NCBI RefSeq assembly: GCF_009695585.1
Contig: NZ_VUNR01000012.1
Coordinates: forward strand, 23,157 to 87,156
Length of the DNA: 64,000 nt
DNA from: Anaerovibrio slackiae
Lineage (GTDB): Bacteria > Bacillota > Negativicutes > Selenomonadales > Selenomonadaceae
Direction of reading: 5' to 3'
Under the pieces are notes generated by a model. The model saw nothing but the letters and a program-made list of their open reading frames with translations. It did not search any database and was not told the DNA's origin. Of the stretch, positions 27,492-36,885 are shown piece after piece (position 1 is the first letter of the stretch; every line of letters starts with the position of its first letter). A program made the position numbers and the translations under genes.

Positions 27492-27882
27492 ATTTCAGTT
27501 TATACAGCGGTCGGCAGTAGCAAGTTTCGTCAGCCTCCCGGCTCCCCCTTTTCAGCTTTTTCGTAAAGTCAGATTGATTACCTTGGTAGCGTACAGCAGA
27601 GTATAGTTGATAACTATGTGCATATCTGTTCAGACACAAAGAGGGACAGGTGCGGCATGTACCCAAAGAAAACCTTGAGTGCAGCCTCGCTTCTTAGCGA
27701 GTGCAAGCGTAAGCGACGCAGGAGCTTAGAAGCGCGAGGCTGTGCTAAGAGCGAGAGCGAGTTTTCTATGGGTACTGCCGCTACCTGTCCCTTTATAATG
27801 TCTGAACAGAATCCACGAAATATCAAACTACATCATTAGTATATGCACGAAGTAACGATCAAGCACTACGAAAAACTGAAAT
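27492..27882. mobile_element. 391-nt TIR-bounded hairpin element, copy B (subfamily 1)
   Basis: Inverted termini ATTTCAGTTTAT (27492 on) and, as complement, ATTTCAGTTTTT (ending 27882) bound the element. Inside are a left arm with GTAGCAAGTTTCGTCAGCC, a 184-nt palindromic core (27626-27809) bounded by CTGTTCAGAC/GTCTGAACAG, and a right arm with TTACTTCGTGCATATACT (complement). The core holds the AGAAAAC/GTTTTCT collar and inner hairpin. It ends 7 nt past the stop of the permease gene. It has no convincing gene; it resembles a non-autonomous (MITE-like) element. This also accounts for the DUF4160-permease gap (27432-27889). Confidence 0.75.
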
Positions 27883-27889
27883 CCTCAAA

Positions 27890-29176
27890 TTACATGAGGT
27901 AGCGCAAATACACATAGCCGGTGGACATGATGATAGACAAAATCATGCACGGAAAGGCAATCTTCATAAACCCGATAAAGGAAATCTGCTGCCCGTGCTG
28001 TGCTGCCAGAGAGGCAACCACCACATTGGCGCTGGCACCGATCAAAGTGCCGTTGCCCCCCAGGCAGGCCCCCAGTGCCAAAGACCACCACAGCGGGTCC
28101 AGGTTGGTAATGCCCATAGCCCCCATGTCCTTAATCAGCGGAATCATGGTAGCCACAAACGGAATATTATCCACAAAGGCAGAAGCAACGGCACTCATCC
28201 AGATAATAAGGATTGAGGTAGCCTCCACGGAGCCCTCGGTAATCTTCATAGCCTCCGCAGCCAGCATCTTGATAACGCCAGTCTCCACCAAAGCGCCAAC
28301 CAGTATAAACAAACCGGCAAAGAAGAAGATGGCCAGCCACTCAATCTTGCCCAGTACCTTGGCAATCTTTTCCTCGTCCCGGGTAAAGGTAATCAGCAGC
28401 AAAAGACCTGCACCGAACATGGCAGCCGTGGCAGACTCCAGCCCCAATGCCCCATGGGCCACAAACAGCCCCATAGTCAGGAACAGCACAAAGAGGCAAC
28501 GCTTCAAAAGCGAAGTATCCGTAATCTGCTTCCTTGGGTTCAGCTTCATGACCTGGGCCTGCAGCTCAGGAGTGGTATGCAGGGACTTGCCGTACAATGC
28601 CTCAAGGATGAACACCGTCACAATGAAAATCACGATGGACACAGGTGCCAGATTAACAATAAAGTCCATAAAGCTCAGCCCCACCGCAGAGCCAATCATG
28701 ATATTTGGCGGGTCACCTACCAAAGTTGCCGTGCCGCCGATATTGGATGCCATAATCTGCGCCATCAGGAATGGCTTTACATCCACCTTCAGCTGGGCAG
28801 TGATGCTGAAGGTAACCGGCACTGTCAAAAGCACGGTAGTAACATTATCCAGGAAAGCGGAGCAGACAGCCGTCAGGGTAGCCAGGGCCAGCAGCAGCTT
28901 CATAGGCTGCGCCTTGACCTTCTGAGCCGCCCAAATGGCCAGAAAGTTAAACAATCCCGTCTCCGCCGTAATATTGACGATAATCATCATGCCCATCAGG
29001 AGCCCCAGAGTATTGAAGTCAATATGATGGATAGCAGTTTCCTGGGAAAGAATGCCAAACATAATCATGAGCATGGCACCAAAGATACCTACAATGGTGC
29101 GATGCACCTTTTCCGAAATAATCAGCGCATAAGCGACAATAAAGATTGTCACCGCGATAGATGTCGAGTCAAACAA
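27890..29176 (-). CDS. ArsB/NhaD (SLC13-like) ion transporter, paralog 2
   Basis: 428 aa from a TTG start (LFDSTSIAV) after AAAGGAGGCAATTACA; an upstream frame extension is ignored because the neighbouring paralog begins at the same residue. About 11-12 membrane helices. The GGTATLVGDPPNIMIGSAVG motif and AFVDNIPFVATMIPLI (second half) are characteristic of the ArsB/NhaD/SLC13 (IT) superfamily, so it probably exchanges an ion across the membrane; the substrate is unknown. Element B follows the stop by 7 nt. Confidence 0.88.
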   Translation of the reverse strand: MFDSTSIAVTIFIVAYALIISEKVHRTIVGIFGAMLMIMFGILSQETAIHHIDFNTLGLLMGMMIIVNITAETGLFNFLAIWAAQKVKAQPMKLLLALATLTAVCSAFLDNVTTVLLTVPVTFSITAQLKVDVKPFLMAQIMASNIGGTATLVGDPPNIMIGSAVGLSFMDFIVNLAPVSIVIFIVTVFILEALYGKSLHTTPELQAQVMKLNPRKQITDTSLLKRCLFVLFLTMGLFVAHGALGLESATAAMFGAGLLLLITFTRDEEKIAKVLGKIEWLAIFFFAGLFILVGALVETGVIKMLAAEAMKITEGSVEATSILIIWMSAVASAFVDNIPFVATMIPLIKDMGAMGITNLDPLWWSLALGACLGGNGTLIGASANVVVASLAAQHGQQISFIGFMKIAFPCMILSIIMSTGYVYLRYLM

Positions 29177-29313
29177 TGTAATTGCCTCCTTTAAATAGCT
29201 TAAGCAGCTTAAATTCTTTAAATAAAGCATTATATCGTTTGTCTAAAGCATATCTCGTAAAAGAACAATTGCGGGAATGGATTAGGCTTACGGTATAGAA
29301 TTGTAAAAACGAG

Positions 29314-29349
29314 AAGCTCCGCTTCGCACAACGGCGCAAAGCGGAGCTT
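29314..29349 (-). terminator. Terminator between the two permeases
   Basis: AAGCTCCGCTT (29314-29324) pairs with AAGCGGAGCTT (29339-29349); the minus strand continues CTCGTTTTTAC. It ends the transcript of the first paralog, so the second probably has its own promoter. Confidence 0.8.
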
Positions 29350-29356
29350 GTGTGGA

Positions 29357-30643
29357 TTACATCAGATATCTCAGATATACATAGGCAGTAGACATGATGA
29401 TGGACAAAATCATGCACGGGAATGCCACCTTCATAAACCCGATAAAGGAAATCTGCTGGCCGTGCTGGGCTGCCAAAGAGGCAACCACCACGTTGGCACT
29501 GGCACCAATCAGGGTACCGTTGCCGCCCAGGCAGGCGCCCAGTGCCAGGGACCACCACAGAGGATCCAGGTTGGCAATACCCATAGCACCCATATCCTTA
29601 ATCAGCGGAATCATGGTGGCAACAAACGGGATATTGTCCACGAAAGCAGAAGCGATGGCGCTCATCCAGAGGATGAGGATAGCGGTAGCCTCCACAGAGC
29701 CCTCAGTAATCGTCATGGCCTCAGCAGCCAGCATCTTGATAACGCCGGTCTCTACCAAAGCACCAACCAGTATGAACAGGCCGGCAAAGAAGAAGATAGC
29801 CAGCCACTCAATCTTGCTGAGCACCTTGGCAATCTTTTCCTCATCACGGGTAAAGGTCAGGAGAAGCAGCAAACCTGCACCGAACATGGCGGCAGTGGCA
29901 GACTCCAGCCCCAATGCACCGTGAGCTACGAACAGCCCCATAGTCAGTGCCAGCACGAACAGGCAGCGCTTCAAGAGGGCAGGATCAGAAATCTGCTTGG
30001 CAGGCTTCAGCTTCATTACCTGTGCCTGCAGCTCAGGGGTGGTGTGCAGCCCCTTGCCGTAGAGGAATTCCAGGATAAAGGTAGTCACGATGAAAATCAC
30101 AACAGCCGGTGCAGCCAGGTTCAGGATGAAATCCAAAAAGCTCAGGCCAACGGCGGAACCGATCATGATGTTTGGCGGATCGCCTACCAGGGTGGCAGTA
30201 CCGCCAATGTTGGAAGCCAAAATCTGCGCCATCAGGAACGGCTTAACATCTACCTTCAACTGAGATGTAATACTAAAGGTTACAGGTACGGTCAAAAGCA
30301 CTGTAGTAACATTGTCCAGCAAAGCGGAGCAGACAGCCGTCAGGGTGGCCAGGGCCAGCAGCAGCTTCATCGGCTGCGCCTTTACCCTCTGGGCAGCCCA
30401 GATTGCCAAAAAGTTGAACAATCCCGTCTCTGCCGTAATGTTGACAATAATCATCATACCCATCAAAAGACCGAGGGTATTGAAATCAATGTGATGAATG
30501 GCAGTTTCCTGTGAAAGGATGCCAAACATGATCATGAGCATCGCACCGAAAATACCAACAATAGTACGATGCACCTTCTCGGAGATAATCAGTGCATAAG
30601 CGATGATGAAAATTGTCACCGCAATAGTAGTAGAGTCAAACAA
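29357..30643 (-). CDS. ArsB/NhaD (SLC13-like) ion transporter, paralog 1
   Basis: 428 aa starting at TTG (FDSTTIAVTIFI after the first residue), with AAGGAGG upstream. It is near-identical to the next gene over its whole length, with mostly conservative changes, and has the same GGTATLVGDPPNIMIG motif and multi-helix layout. Close similarity at DNA level indicates a recent tandem duplication or gene conversion. The substrate cannot be read from sequence; Na+/H+ antiport or anion transport are both possible. Confidence 0.88.
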   Translation of the reverse strand: MFDSTTIAVTIFIIAYALIISEKVHRTIVGIFGAMLMIMFGILSQETAIHHIDFNTLGLLMGMMIIVNITAETGLFNFLAIWAAQRVKAQPMKLLLALATLTAVCSALLDNVTTVLLTVPVTFSITSQLKVDVKPFLMAQILASNIGGTATLVGDPPNIMIGSAVGLSFLDFILNLAAPAVVIFIVTTFILEFLYGKGLHTTPELQAQVMKLKPAKQISDPALLKRCLFVLALTMGLFVAHGALGLESATAAMFGAGLLLLLTFTRDEEKIAKVLSKIEWLAIFFFAGLFILVGALVETGVIKMLAAEAMTITEGSVEATAILILWMSAIASAFVDNIPFVATMIPLIKDMGAMGIANLDPLWWSLALGACLGGNGTLIGASANVVVASLAAQHGQQISFIGFMKVAFPCMILSIIMSTAYVYLRYLM

Positions 30644-30746
30644 ATTTATGCCTCCTTCTTATAAATACGCTTTTACCTTCGACCCAACGCATTTTCTTGG
30701 TTTTGTGCCACAGCACATGATTGGTACAATAACGCTGCCTTGAAAA

Positions 30747-31085
30747 TCACTTGCGGACAGATTTTCCGCCGGTCTTCTGCCTGGTTTCCACCGGCTTGAT
30801 GATAATGCTCTGCCCGTCCTTTTTGACCTTCATGGTGTAGTTCTTGATGCCGTCCCGGAAAAGCTCCATCTTCAGCTCCAGCAGCTTCCTGCCCAGCTCC
30901 TCTGTCAGGTCATCCGTAAAGCCTGTGAGGGCGATATTCTTCTCCGGCTTGGACAGGCCTGCCCGGGCACGGCGGCGCTTGTCCTCCGCTTCCTCTGCGG
31001 CCAGGAACTGGGATTCCAGCGTTACCTGCTCCACATAGCCCTGCAGCATATCCTTGTCAGACAGCCCCTTGGGAATTTTTGCCAT
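30747..31085 (-). CDS. Conserved-looking protein of unknown function, linked to glnS
   Basis: 112 aa, soluble, strongly charged and basic at the C-terminus (ending TGGKSVRK). A helical segment LQGYVEQVTLESQFLAAEEA is followed by an Arg-rich stretch and a beta-like tail YTMKVKKDGQSIIIKPVE. It starts 3 nt after the glnS stop, so it is co-transcribed and possibly coupled. I do not recognise the family. Confidence 0.75.
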   Translation of the reverse strand: MAKIPKGLSDKDMLQGYVEQVTLESQFLAAEEAEDKRRRARAGLSKPEKNIALTGFTDDLTEELGRKLLELKMELFRDGIKNYTMKVKKDGQSIIIKPVETRQKTGGKSVRK

Positions 31086-31088
31086 GTC

Positions 31089-32765
31089 TTACCCCTTCTT
31101 TGCCTTCGCCCAGGAATCCTTCAGCCCTACCACCCGGTTGAACACCAGATGCTCAGGGGTAGAATCCTTATCAACCACATAATAACCCTGACGCAGGAAC
31201 TGATAATGAGTCCCCTCTGCTGTCAGGCGGACGCTTGGCTCAACGAGGGCGTCATGCAGCACCTCCAGGGAGTTCTTGTTCACAGCAGCCAGAAAATCTG
31301 CCGGAACCTCTCCCTTTTCATCCGTCTCAATGAGATAATCATAGAGACGGACCTCTGCCCTGACTGCATCCTCGGCAGAAACCCAATGGATAGTCCCCTT
31401 CACCTTGCGGTTTGCCGTAGCACCGCCGGTCTTGGACTCAGGGTCGTAGCTGCAGCGCAGCTCCCTGATGCTGCCATCCTCATTCTTCACTACCTCATCG
31501 CACTTGATGATGTAGCCGTGCTTCAGGCGCACCTCCCCATCAGGCTTCAAGCGGAAGAATTTCTTCGGAGCCTCCTCCATGAAATCCTCCTGCTCTATAT
31601 ACAGCTCCCGCGTAAATGGCACATAGCGGTGACCGCCCTTGAAAGGATGGTTCTCCGCCAGCATATACTCCTTCTGCCCCTCAGGGTAGTTGGTAATAAC
31701 CACCTTCAGCGGGCGAAGCACTGCCATAATACGGTCAGCATTATTGTTCAGGTCATCCCGGACGCAATGCTCCAGCATAGCCACATCCACCAGGCTGTTG
31801 GCCTTGGCCACGCCCACCTCCCGGCAGAAAGCCCGGATGGCGGCAGGGGTATAGCCCCGGCGGCGCAGGCCGGAAATAGTCGGCATCCTCGGGTCATCCC
31901 AGCCGGACACATAGCCTTCCTCCACCAGCTGGCGGAGCTTCCGCTTGCTGGTAACGGTATTGGTGAGATTCAGACGGGCAAACTCAATCTGCCGCGGACG
32001 GGTAGCCGCATCAAAGCCAACAGCCTCCAGCAGCCAGTCATACAGAGGCCTGTGGTCCTCAAACTCCAATGTACAGATGGAGTGGGAAATCCCCTCGATG
32101 GCATCCGACAGCGGATGGGCAAAATCGTACATCGGATAGATGCACCACTCATCCCCGGTGCGATGATGGGTGGTATGGGCAATGCGGTAGATGACAGGGT
32201 CCCGCATGTTGATATTCGGAGAAGCCATGTCAATTTTGGCACGGAGCACCTTCTCCCCGTCACCGAACTCGCCCTTCTTCATGCGGGTGAACAAATCCAT
32301 GTTTTCCTCAACGCTGCGGTTCCTGTAAGGGCTTTCCTTGCCAGCCTCCGTAAGAGTGCCGCGCATGGCACGGATTTCCTCCGCCGTGCTGTCATCCACA
32401 TAGGCCTTGCCAGCCTGGATAAGCTGAACCGCAAAATCATACAGCTGCCCAAAATAATCAGATGCGTAAAACATCCTGTCATCCCAGCTGAAGCCCAGCC
32501 ACTTTACATCCGCCTGAATGGAGTCAACGTACTCCACATCCTCCTTCACCGGGTTAGTGTCATCAAAGCGCAGGTTGCACTTGCCCCCATACTGCTGGGC
32601 CAGCCCGAAGTTCAGGCAGATGGACTTGGCATGTCCCACATGCAGGTAGCCGTTAGGCTCCGGCGGAAAACGGGTATGGACCCCCTCCCCATAGCGGCCG
32701 TTCTGCAAATCATTATTTATTTCATTCTGGATAAAATTAGAAGTAGTATTCAAAATTTCAGGCAT
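31089..32765 (-). CDS. glnS: Glutaminyl-tRNA synthetase
   Basis: 558 aa. It charges tRNA-Gln directly with glutamine. The class I HIGH motif is in [16 protein letters not shown] and the KMSKS-like motif is VTSKRKL. The C-terminal beta-barrel anticodon-binding part is complete. Most Firmicutes lack GlnS and use the GatCAB transamidation route, so its presence is a lineage marker, probably acquired. It heads a two-gene unit. Confidence 0.97.
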   Translation of the reverse strand: MPEILNTTSNFIQNEINNDLQNGRYGEGVHTRFPPEPNGYLHVGHAKSICLNFGLAQQYGGKCNLRFDDTNPVKEDVEYVDSIQADVKWLGFSWDDRMFYASDYFGQLYDFAVQLIQAGKAYVDDSTAEEIRAMRGTLTEAGKESPYRNRSVEENMDLFTRMKKGEFGDGEKVLRAKIDMASPNINMRDPVIYRIAHTTHHRTGDEWCIYPMYDFAHPLSDAIEGISHSICTLEFEDHRPLYDWLLEAVGFDAATRPRQIEFARLNLTNTVTSKRKLRQLVEEGYVSGWDDPRMPTISGLRRRGYTPAAIRAFCREVGVAKANSLVDVAMLEHCVRDDLNNNADRIMAVLRPLKVVITNYPEGQKEYMLAENHPFKGGHRYVPFTRELYIEQEDFMEEAPKKFFRLKPDGEVRLKHGYIIKCDEVVKNEDGSIRELRCSYDPESKTGGATANRKVKGTIHWVSAEDAVRAEVRLYDYLIETDEKGEVPADFLAAVNKNSLEVLHDALVEPSVRLTAEGTHYQFLRQGYYVVDKDSTPEHLVFNRVVGLKDSWAKAKKG

Positions 32766-32804
32766 GAAATTTGCCTCCTTAATTAATCATCTTTAGTCCT
32801 GCTT

Positions 32805-32813
32805 ATTATACCA
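32805..32813 (-). promoter_or_regulatory. Extended -10 promoter of glnS
   Basis: TGG-TATAAT (the -10 at 32805-32810) lies 40 nt before the glnS start; no good -35 is visible. Confidence 0.55.
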
Positions 32814-32877
32814 TAATTTGTATGATAAATCTAGATAAAATGCTGTACACTTTAATATTGTTTTCTCGTAATGTATA

Positions 32878-33708
32878 TTAGCTGCATACAACATCTTCAA
32901 CTGCACATTTTTCAGCTACATATTTTTTCAGCCGATGCACGCCCAGCTCCACCTGTGGCAGCTGAGGCAGGTTAGCTATGATGGCATCAATGTAGCCCTT
33001 GTCCCTGATCCGCTGCAATGTCCAGGCAAAATTTACGTCGTACACCCACATGAGGCGCACCAGCTTCCTGTCCTCATTGGTACGGATCATAGTGTAATCC
33101 ACCTGCTGGCCGTTGACGAACCGCTCCAGGAACCCCGGTGCAAAGATGCCCTTCTCCCCGGTAGCCTCCCCATTTGGCCCCTTCATAAACCGCTGAATAG
33201 CGGCAGACTGCTGCCCGGCATCCTTATCCACCGTCAGATAGGGAGCCAGCACCCGAAAAATATCCAGCTTGTCCGCATCCCGGATGAGCCTGGCAAATAA
33301 AAGCTTACGCTTAGAATTTGTCTGCTGAATTTCCTTCTTGTTGTGGTTGCCGATGGCAAATAGCAGCACCTCCCTATCAGCCTCTGTCAATTTGCCAAAA
33401 AAGGGCAGCTCCCTGATGACCTTGACGCCCAGATCCGCATGGTCCTCCGACTGGGCATCTACAAAGGTCTTGTACAGCTGCCACTGGCGAAACCGCCCCA
33501 CATCATGCAAAAGCCCCGTCAGCTCCGCCAGCCCGGCATCCTGCTCATCCAGCTTCAAATACAGTGCCAGCTCCCTGGCATGGGCAGTCACATAGCCCGT
33601 GTGCTGCTCCTTCATGCGGATGCCAAACATTATATCCTTGTCATCACAGTAAAAGGATTTCATATATTCGTCCATCCATCGATGGGCTTCCTTCAATATT
33701 TCCTGCAA
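32878..33708 (-). CDS. HD-domain phosphohydrolase family protein
   Basis: 276 aa from a TTG start spaced 7 nt from AGGAGG; the frame is open further upstream. HD-domain metal ligands are visible: HTGYVTAHARELALYL, then LTGLLHDVGRFRQWQLY (the HD pair) and AIGNHNKKEI. The family hydrolyses phosphoesters such as nucleotides; the substrate here is unknown. It is divergent from the oxidoreductase gene at 33829. Confidence 0.85.
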   Translation of the reverse strand: MQEILKEAHRWMDEYMKSFYCDDKDIMFGIRMKEQHTGYVTAHARELALYLKLDEQDAGLAELTGLLHDVGRFRQWQLYKTFVDAQSEDHADLGVKVIRELPFFGKLTEADREVLLFAIGNHNKKEIQQTNSKRKLLFARLIRDADKLDIFRVLAPYLTVDKDAGQQSAAIQRFMKGPNGEATGEKGIFAPGFLERFVNGQQVDYTMIRTNEDRKLVRLMWVYDVNFAWTLQRIRDKGYIDAIIANLPQLPQVELGVHRLKKYVAEKCAVEDVVCS

Positions 33709-33783
33709 ATACAACACCTCCTGCAAACAAAAAAATTGTACCAAAAATTTCCTCATTGTACAATAAGCATATCAGATTACTTT

Positions 33784-33794
33784 AGTGTATAATA
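33784..33794 (+). promoter_or_regulatory. Candidate -10 region for the oxidoreductase gene
   Basis: A TATAAT within TGTATAATATATAC lies about 40 nt before the ATG, which is preceded by AAGGAGG. The -35 is unclear. Confidence 0.5.
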
Positions 33795-33828
33795 TATACA
33801 TAAGCTAAAAACAAGGAGGTACACACAT

Positions 33829-34830
33829 ATGAAACTAGGTATCGCAGGCTCCGGCGGCATCGTCAAGGAAGTTCTCCTGGCCTTGCAGGAGGTAGAGGAA
33901 GTACAGGTAACGGCTATCTTCGTCCGTCCCCACAGCCTGGAAAAGGGGGAAGCCCTGGCAGAACAGTACCATATCCCATCCATCTATACCGACTACAACG
34001 AATTTCTCCAGAACCCGAACATAGATTTCGTCTATATCGGGCTCATCAACAGCGCCCATTTCTCCTATACCCGGGAGGCGCTGCTGGCTGGCAAAAACGT
34101 CATCGTGGAAAAGCCATTTGCTTCCAATCTGCGGGAAGTGAAACTCCTGGCAGAGCTGGCACAGAGCAAAAAGCTCTTTCTCTTTGAGGCGGTCTCCCTG
34201 CTGCACATGCCAAACTACGCCAAGCTCAGGGAGCTGCTGCCACAGCTGGGCAGGATTACCATGGTGCAGGCAAATTACTCCCAGTATTCCAGCCGCTATG
34301 ACAAATACCTGCAAAGGGAGGTACTGCCGGCCTTTGACATTAACCTCTCCGGCGGTTCCCTCTACGATATCAACATCTACAACCTGAACCTGATCATCGG
34401 GCTGTTCGGTGCCCCGAAATCCGTTTCCTACATTGCCAACATCGGCTTCAACGGCATCGATACCTCCGGGGCCGCCCTGCTGCAATACGATGGTTTCCCG
34501 GCCATTGCCACAGGTGCCAAGGACTCAGACAGCCCCAGCGGCTGCACCATCCAGGGCGAAAAGGGCTGGCTACGCTGCGACGGCGTGCCGGGGGAGCTGC
34601 CTTCCGTTGACCTGTGCCTTAGGAAGCAGGAGCCGGAGCACTACGCCCTGAATTCCTATTCCCACCGCCTGGCACATGAATTCAAGGACTTTGCCGATAT
34701 CTTCGCCGCCGGTGACTTCGCCGCCCGGGACCATTACCTGACCATCTCCCTGCAAGTAGCCGAAACCGCCGAAAAAGCCCGCCTGTCAGCAGGCATCCAT
34801 TTCCCAGCTGACACCACTCTTGACAAATAA
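33829..34830 (+). CDS. Gfo/Idh/MocA family oxidoreductase
   Basis: 333 aa. An N-terminal Rossmann NAD(P) fold (MKLGIAGSGGIVKEVLLAL) is followed by the family motif VIVEKPFASNLREVKLLAEL, with the EKP lysine. The C-terminal alpha/beta domain includes FDINLSGGSLYDINIYNLN. These enzymes oxidise or reduce sugars and derivatives; the substrate is unknown. It is the only plus-strand gene between the HD gene and the PTS. Its stop is followed 29 nt later by hairpin repeat E. Confidence 0.93.
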   Translation: MKLGIAGSGGIVKEVLLALQEVEEVQVTAIFVRPHSLEKGEALAEQYHIPSIYTDYNEFLQNPNIDFVYIGLINSAHFSYTREALLAGKNVIVEKPFASNLREVKLLAELAQSKKLFLFEAVSLLHMPNYAKLRELLPQLGRITMVQANYSQYSSRYDKYLQREVLPAFDINLSGGSLYDINIYNLNLIIGLFGAPKSVSYIANIGFNGIDTSGAALLQYDGFPAIATGAKDSDSPSGCTIQGEKGWLRCDGVPGELPSVDLCLRKQEPEHYALNSYSHRLAHEFKDFADIFAAGDFAARDHYLTISLQVAETAEKARLSAGIHFPADTTLDK

Positions 34831-34858
34831 TAAACATTGCAAGTCAGCAGGGAACAAA

Positions 34859-35001
34859 AGCCCCATGGCAATTACTCAACGAAAACCTTTGTTGCACCTC
34901 GGTGCTTAGCGATTTGCAAGCCGCAGGCGTAGCAAGAGCTTAGCATCCGCTAGGTGCAACTAGGAGCGAGAGCGTGTTTTCGTGAGTAATGTCATGGGGC
35001 T
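34859..35001. repeat. Palindromic hairpin repeat, copy E (subfamily 2)
   Basis: 143 nt. The outer arms AGCCCCATGGCAATTACTC and GAGTAATGTCATGGGGCT pair almost fully. Inside, ACGAAAAC/GTTTTCGT forms the collar, and a second inner stem GTTGCACCT/AGGTGCAAC is perfect. It lies between the oxidoreductase stop and the PTS terminator. Its outer arms differ completely in sequence from those of copies A, B and F. Confidence 0.93.
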
Positions 35002-35026
35002 GCCGTTTGATGGATATTAATATCAA

Positions 35027-35066
35027 AAAGGTCCTGTCACCAGCCAAAACCGGTGACAGGACCTTT
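35027..35066 (-). terminator. Terminator of the mannose PTS operon
   Basis: A perfect 15-bp stem AAAGGTCCTGTCACC (35027-35041) / GGTGACAGGACCTTT (35052-35066), with T residues on the minus strand. Confidence 0.95.
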
Positions 35067-35099
35067 AAAATTAGCAAATTATGCCCAAGGCACAGCCCA

Positions 35100-36014
35100 T
35101 TACATCAGACCGATGAGATGTGCGCCAATACCTACAGCAAACAGAGCCAGGATGATAACGATTGGAGAAACACCCTTCTTCAAAAGCCACATGCAGAGCA
35201 GAGTCAGCAGCAGCGGAACAAGGCCAGGAATGAGTGCATCCAAGTTATTCTGCAGGGTAGTAACCTTCACAGGCTCCAGAGCCATGCCGGAGGAGAACTG
35301 CTGGATAGCAGTCTTGATGCCCTCGCCGCCAGCAGGGAGCTGATCCCACTCGATATAAGCACCCTTGCTGAGCTGAATGCTGGAAACAACAGGGGCAAAC
35401 TTAATGCTTACCCACCTCTGTACCAAAGCACCAAGCACGAACATACCCAGGATGGAAGCACCGCGGGTGATGTTGGTCAGCAGGTTGCCGGACAGGTTCT
35501 CAGTAATCTGGCTGCCAACCTTGTAGCCGAACTCCTGAGTATACCACATGAAACCAAAACGGAGAATGTTCCACAGGAGGAAGAACATGATTGGGCCAAG
35601 CATGTTGCCGTCCATAGCGATGGAAGCACACATTGCACCCAGGATAGGACGCAGGGTGAACCAGAATACAGGGTCACCGATACCGGCCAGAGGACCCATC
35701 ATACCAACCTTAACACCCTGAATAGCAGCATCGTCAACAGCAGCGCCGTTGGCCTTCTCCTGCTCCAGAGCCAGGGTAACGCCTACGATTGGGGAAGCAA
35801 CATACGGATGAGTGTTGAAGAACTCCATATGGCGCTTCAAAGCGGCAATCTGGTCAGCCTTTTCCTTATACAGCTTCTTGATGGCTGGAATCATTGCAAA
35901 TGCATAACCACCGTTCTGCATACGCTCATAGTTCCAGGAAGCCTGCCAAAATGTTGAACGCAAGCAAACCATCAAACGGTCAGACTTGCTAAGAGTAATC
36001 TTGTTATCTGCCAT
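35100..36014 (-). CDS. manZ: PTS mannose-family transporter subunit IID
   Basis: 304 aa from the ATG MADNKITLSKSD; an alternative TTG at 36038 would overlap the IIC stop. IID is a membrane subunit of the mannose permease. SDRLMVCLRSTFWQASWNYE, NGGYAFAMIPAIKKLY and GVKVGMMGPLAGIGDPVFW are family landmarks. The C-terminal part has several membrane helices. Last gene of the PTS operon, followed by a strong terminator. Confidence 0.95.
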   Translation of the reverse strand: MADNKITLSKSDRLMVCLRSTFWQASWNYERMQNGGYAFAMIPAIKKLYKEKADQIAALKRHMEFFNTHPYVASPIVGVTLALEQEKANGAAVDDAAIQGVKVGMMGPLAGIGDPVFWFTLRPILGAMCASIAMDGNMLGPIMFFLLWNILRFGFMWYTQEFGYKVGSQITENLSGNLLTNITRGASILGMFVLGALVQRWVSIKFAPVVSSIQLSKGAYIEWDQLPAGGEGIKTAIQQFSSGMALEPVKVTTLQNNLDALIPGLVPLLLTLLCMWLLKKGVSPIVIILALFAVGIGAHLIGLM

Positions 36015-36034
36015 GTCAATCACCACTTTCTCAA

Positions 36035-36838
36035 TCAATAATCATCCAGAATATCGCCGATAGGGTCCTTGCTGCCGCCATTGCCGGAGCCGCCATTGCC
36101 GCCACCGTTCTCGGACAGGTGGAGGTAAATCATAACCATAGCCATAGCGATAGCACCCAGGGAGATAAGGGTGATCTCAGTCAGTGCAGCCACGCAGAAG
36201 CCCAGGATAAGGAATGCCCAGGTCTCCTTGTTGGCAATCATGTTGATAACCATAGCATAACCTACGGCAACAACCATGCCGCCGCCGATAGCCATACCGG
36301 TGGTCAGCCACTCAGGAATGGACTGCAGGCCTGCCTGTACAACCTCTGCAGGAATGAAGCAGAGAGCAACAGCAGGAATAGCGATACGGGCACCCTGCAT
36401 GAGCACGGCAACAATCTGCCAGAACTCGATAGCGGCGAAGCTGCCCTTCTCAGCAGCACCGTCCATCATGTGCACGATAGGCACGGACAGAGTACGAACA
36501 ATCATGGTGGTGAACAGGCCTGCTACTGCCAGAGGAATAGCAATACCGATAGCGGTAGGAATACCGGCTACGCCCTGTCCGCCCTGAATGAGGATAATAG
36601 CGGAAGCAACGGATGCCAAAGCAGCATCAGGAGCAACAGCAGCACCGATATTTGCCCAGCCCAGTGCAATCATCTGGAGCGTACCGCCCAGAATGATACA
36701 TGGAACAGGATCACCGGCAACAATACCAATCAAGGAGCAAGCCAGGATTGGCTGATGGAATTCAAATTCATCCATTACGCTCTCCATACCAGCCAGGAGA
36801 GATACGATAATAATACCAATTAAGGTAAGAGTACCCAT
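36035..36838 (-). CDS. manY: PTS mannose-family transporter subunit IIC
   Basis: 267 aa integral membrane channel subunit with 6-8 helices. Landmarks include GTLQMIALGWANIGAAVAPD and GIPTAIGIAIPLAVAG. The C-terminus carries a Gly/Asn-rich tail (NGGGNGGSGNGGSKD) before ILDDY. Its stop is close to or overlaps the IID start. Confidence 0.95.
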   Translation of the reverse strand: MGTLTLIGIIIVSLLAGMESVMDEFEFHQPILACSLIGIVAGDPVPCIILGGTLQMIALGWANIGAAVAPDAALASVASAIILIQGGQGVAGIPTAIGIAIPLAVAGLFTTMIVRTLSVPIVHMMDGAAEKGSFAAIEFWQIVAVLMQGARIAIPAVALCFIPAEVVQAGLQSIPEWLTTGMAIGGGMVVAVGYAMVINMIANKETWAFLILGFCVAALTEITLISLGAIAMAMVMIYLHLSENGGGNGGSGNGGSKDPIGDILDDY

Positions 36839-36885
36839 AATATAACCTCCAAATCTTTAATTGGACAATTTTTATAAAAAAATAA

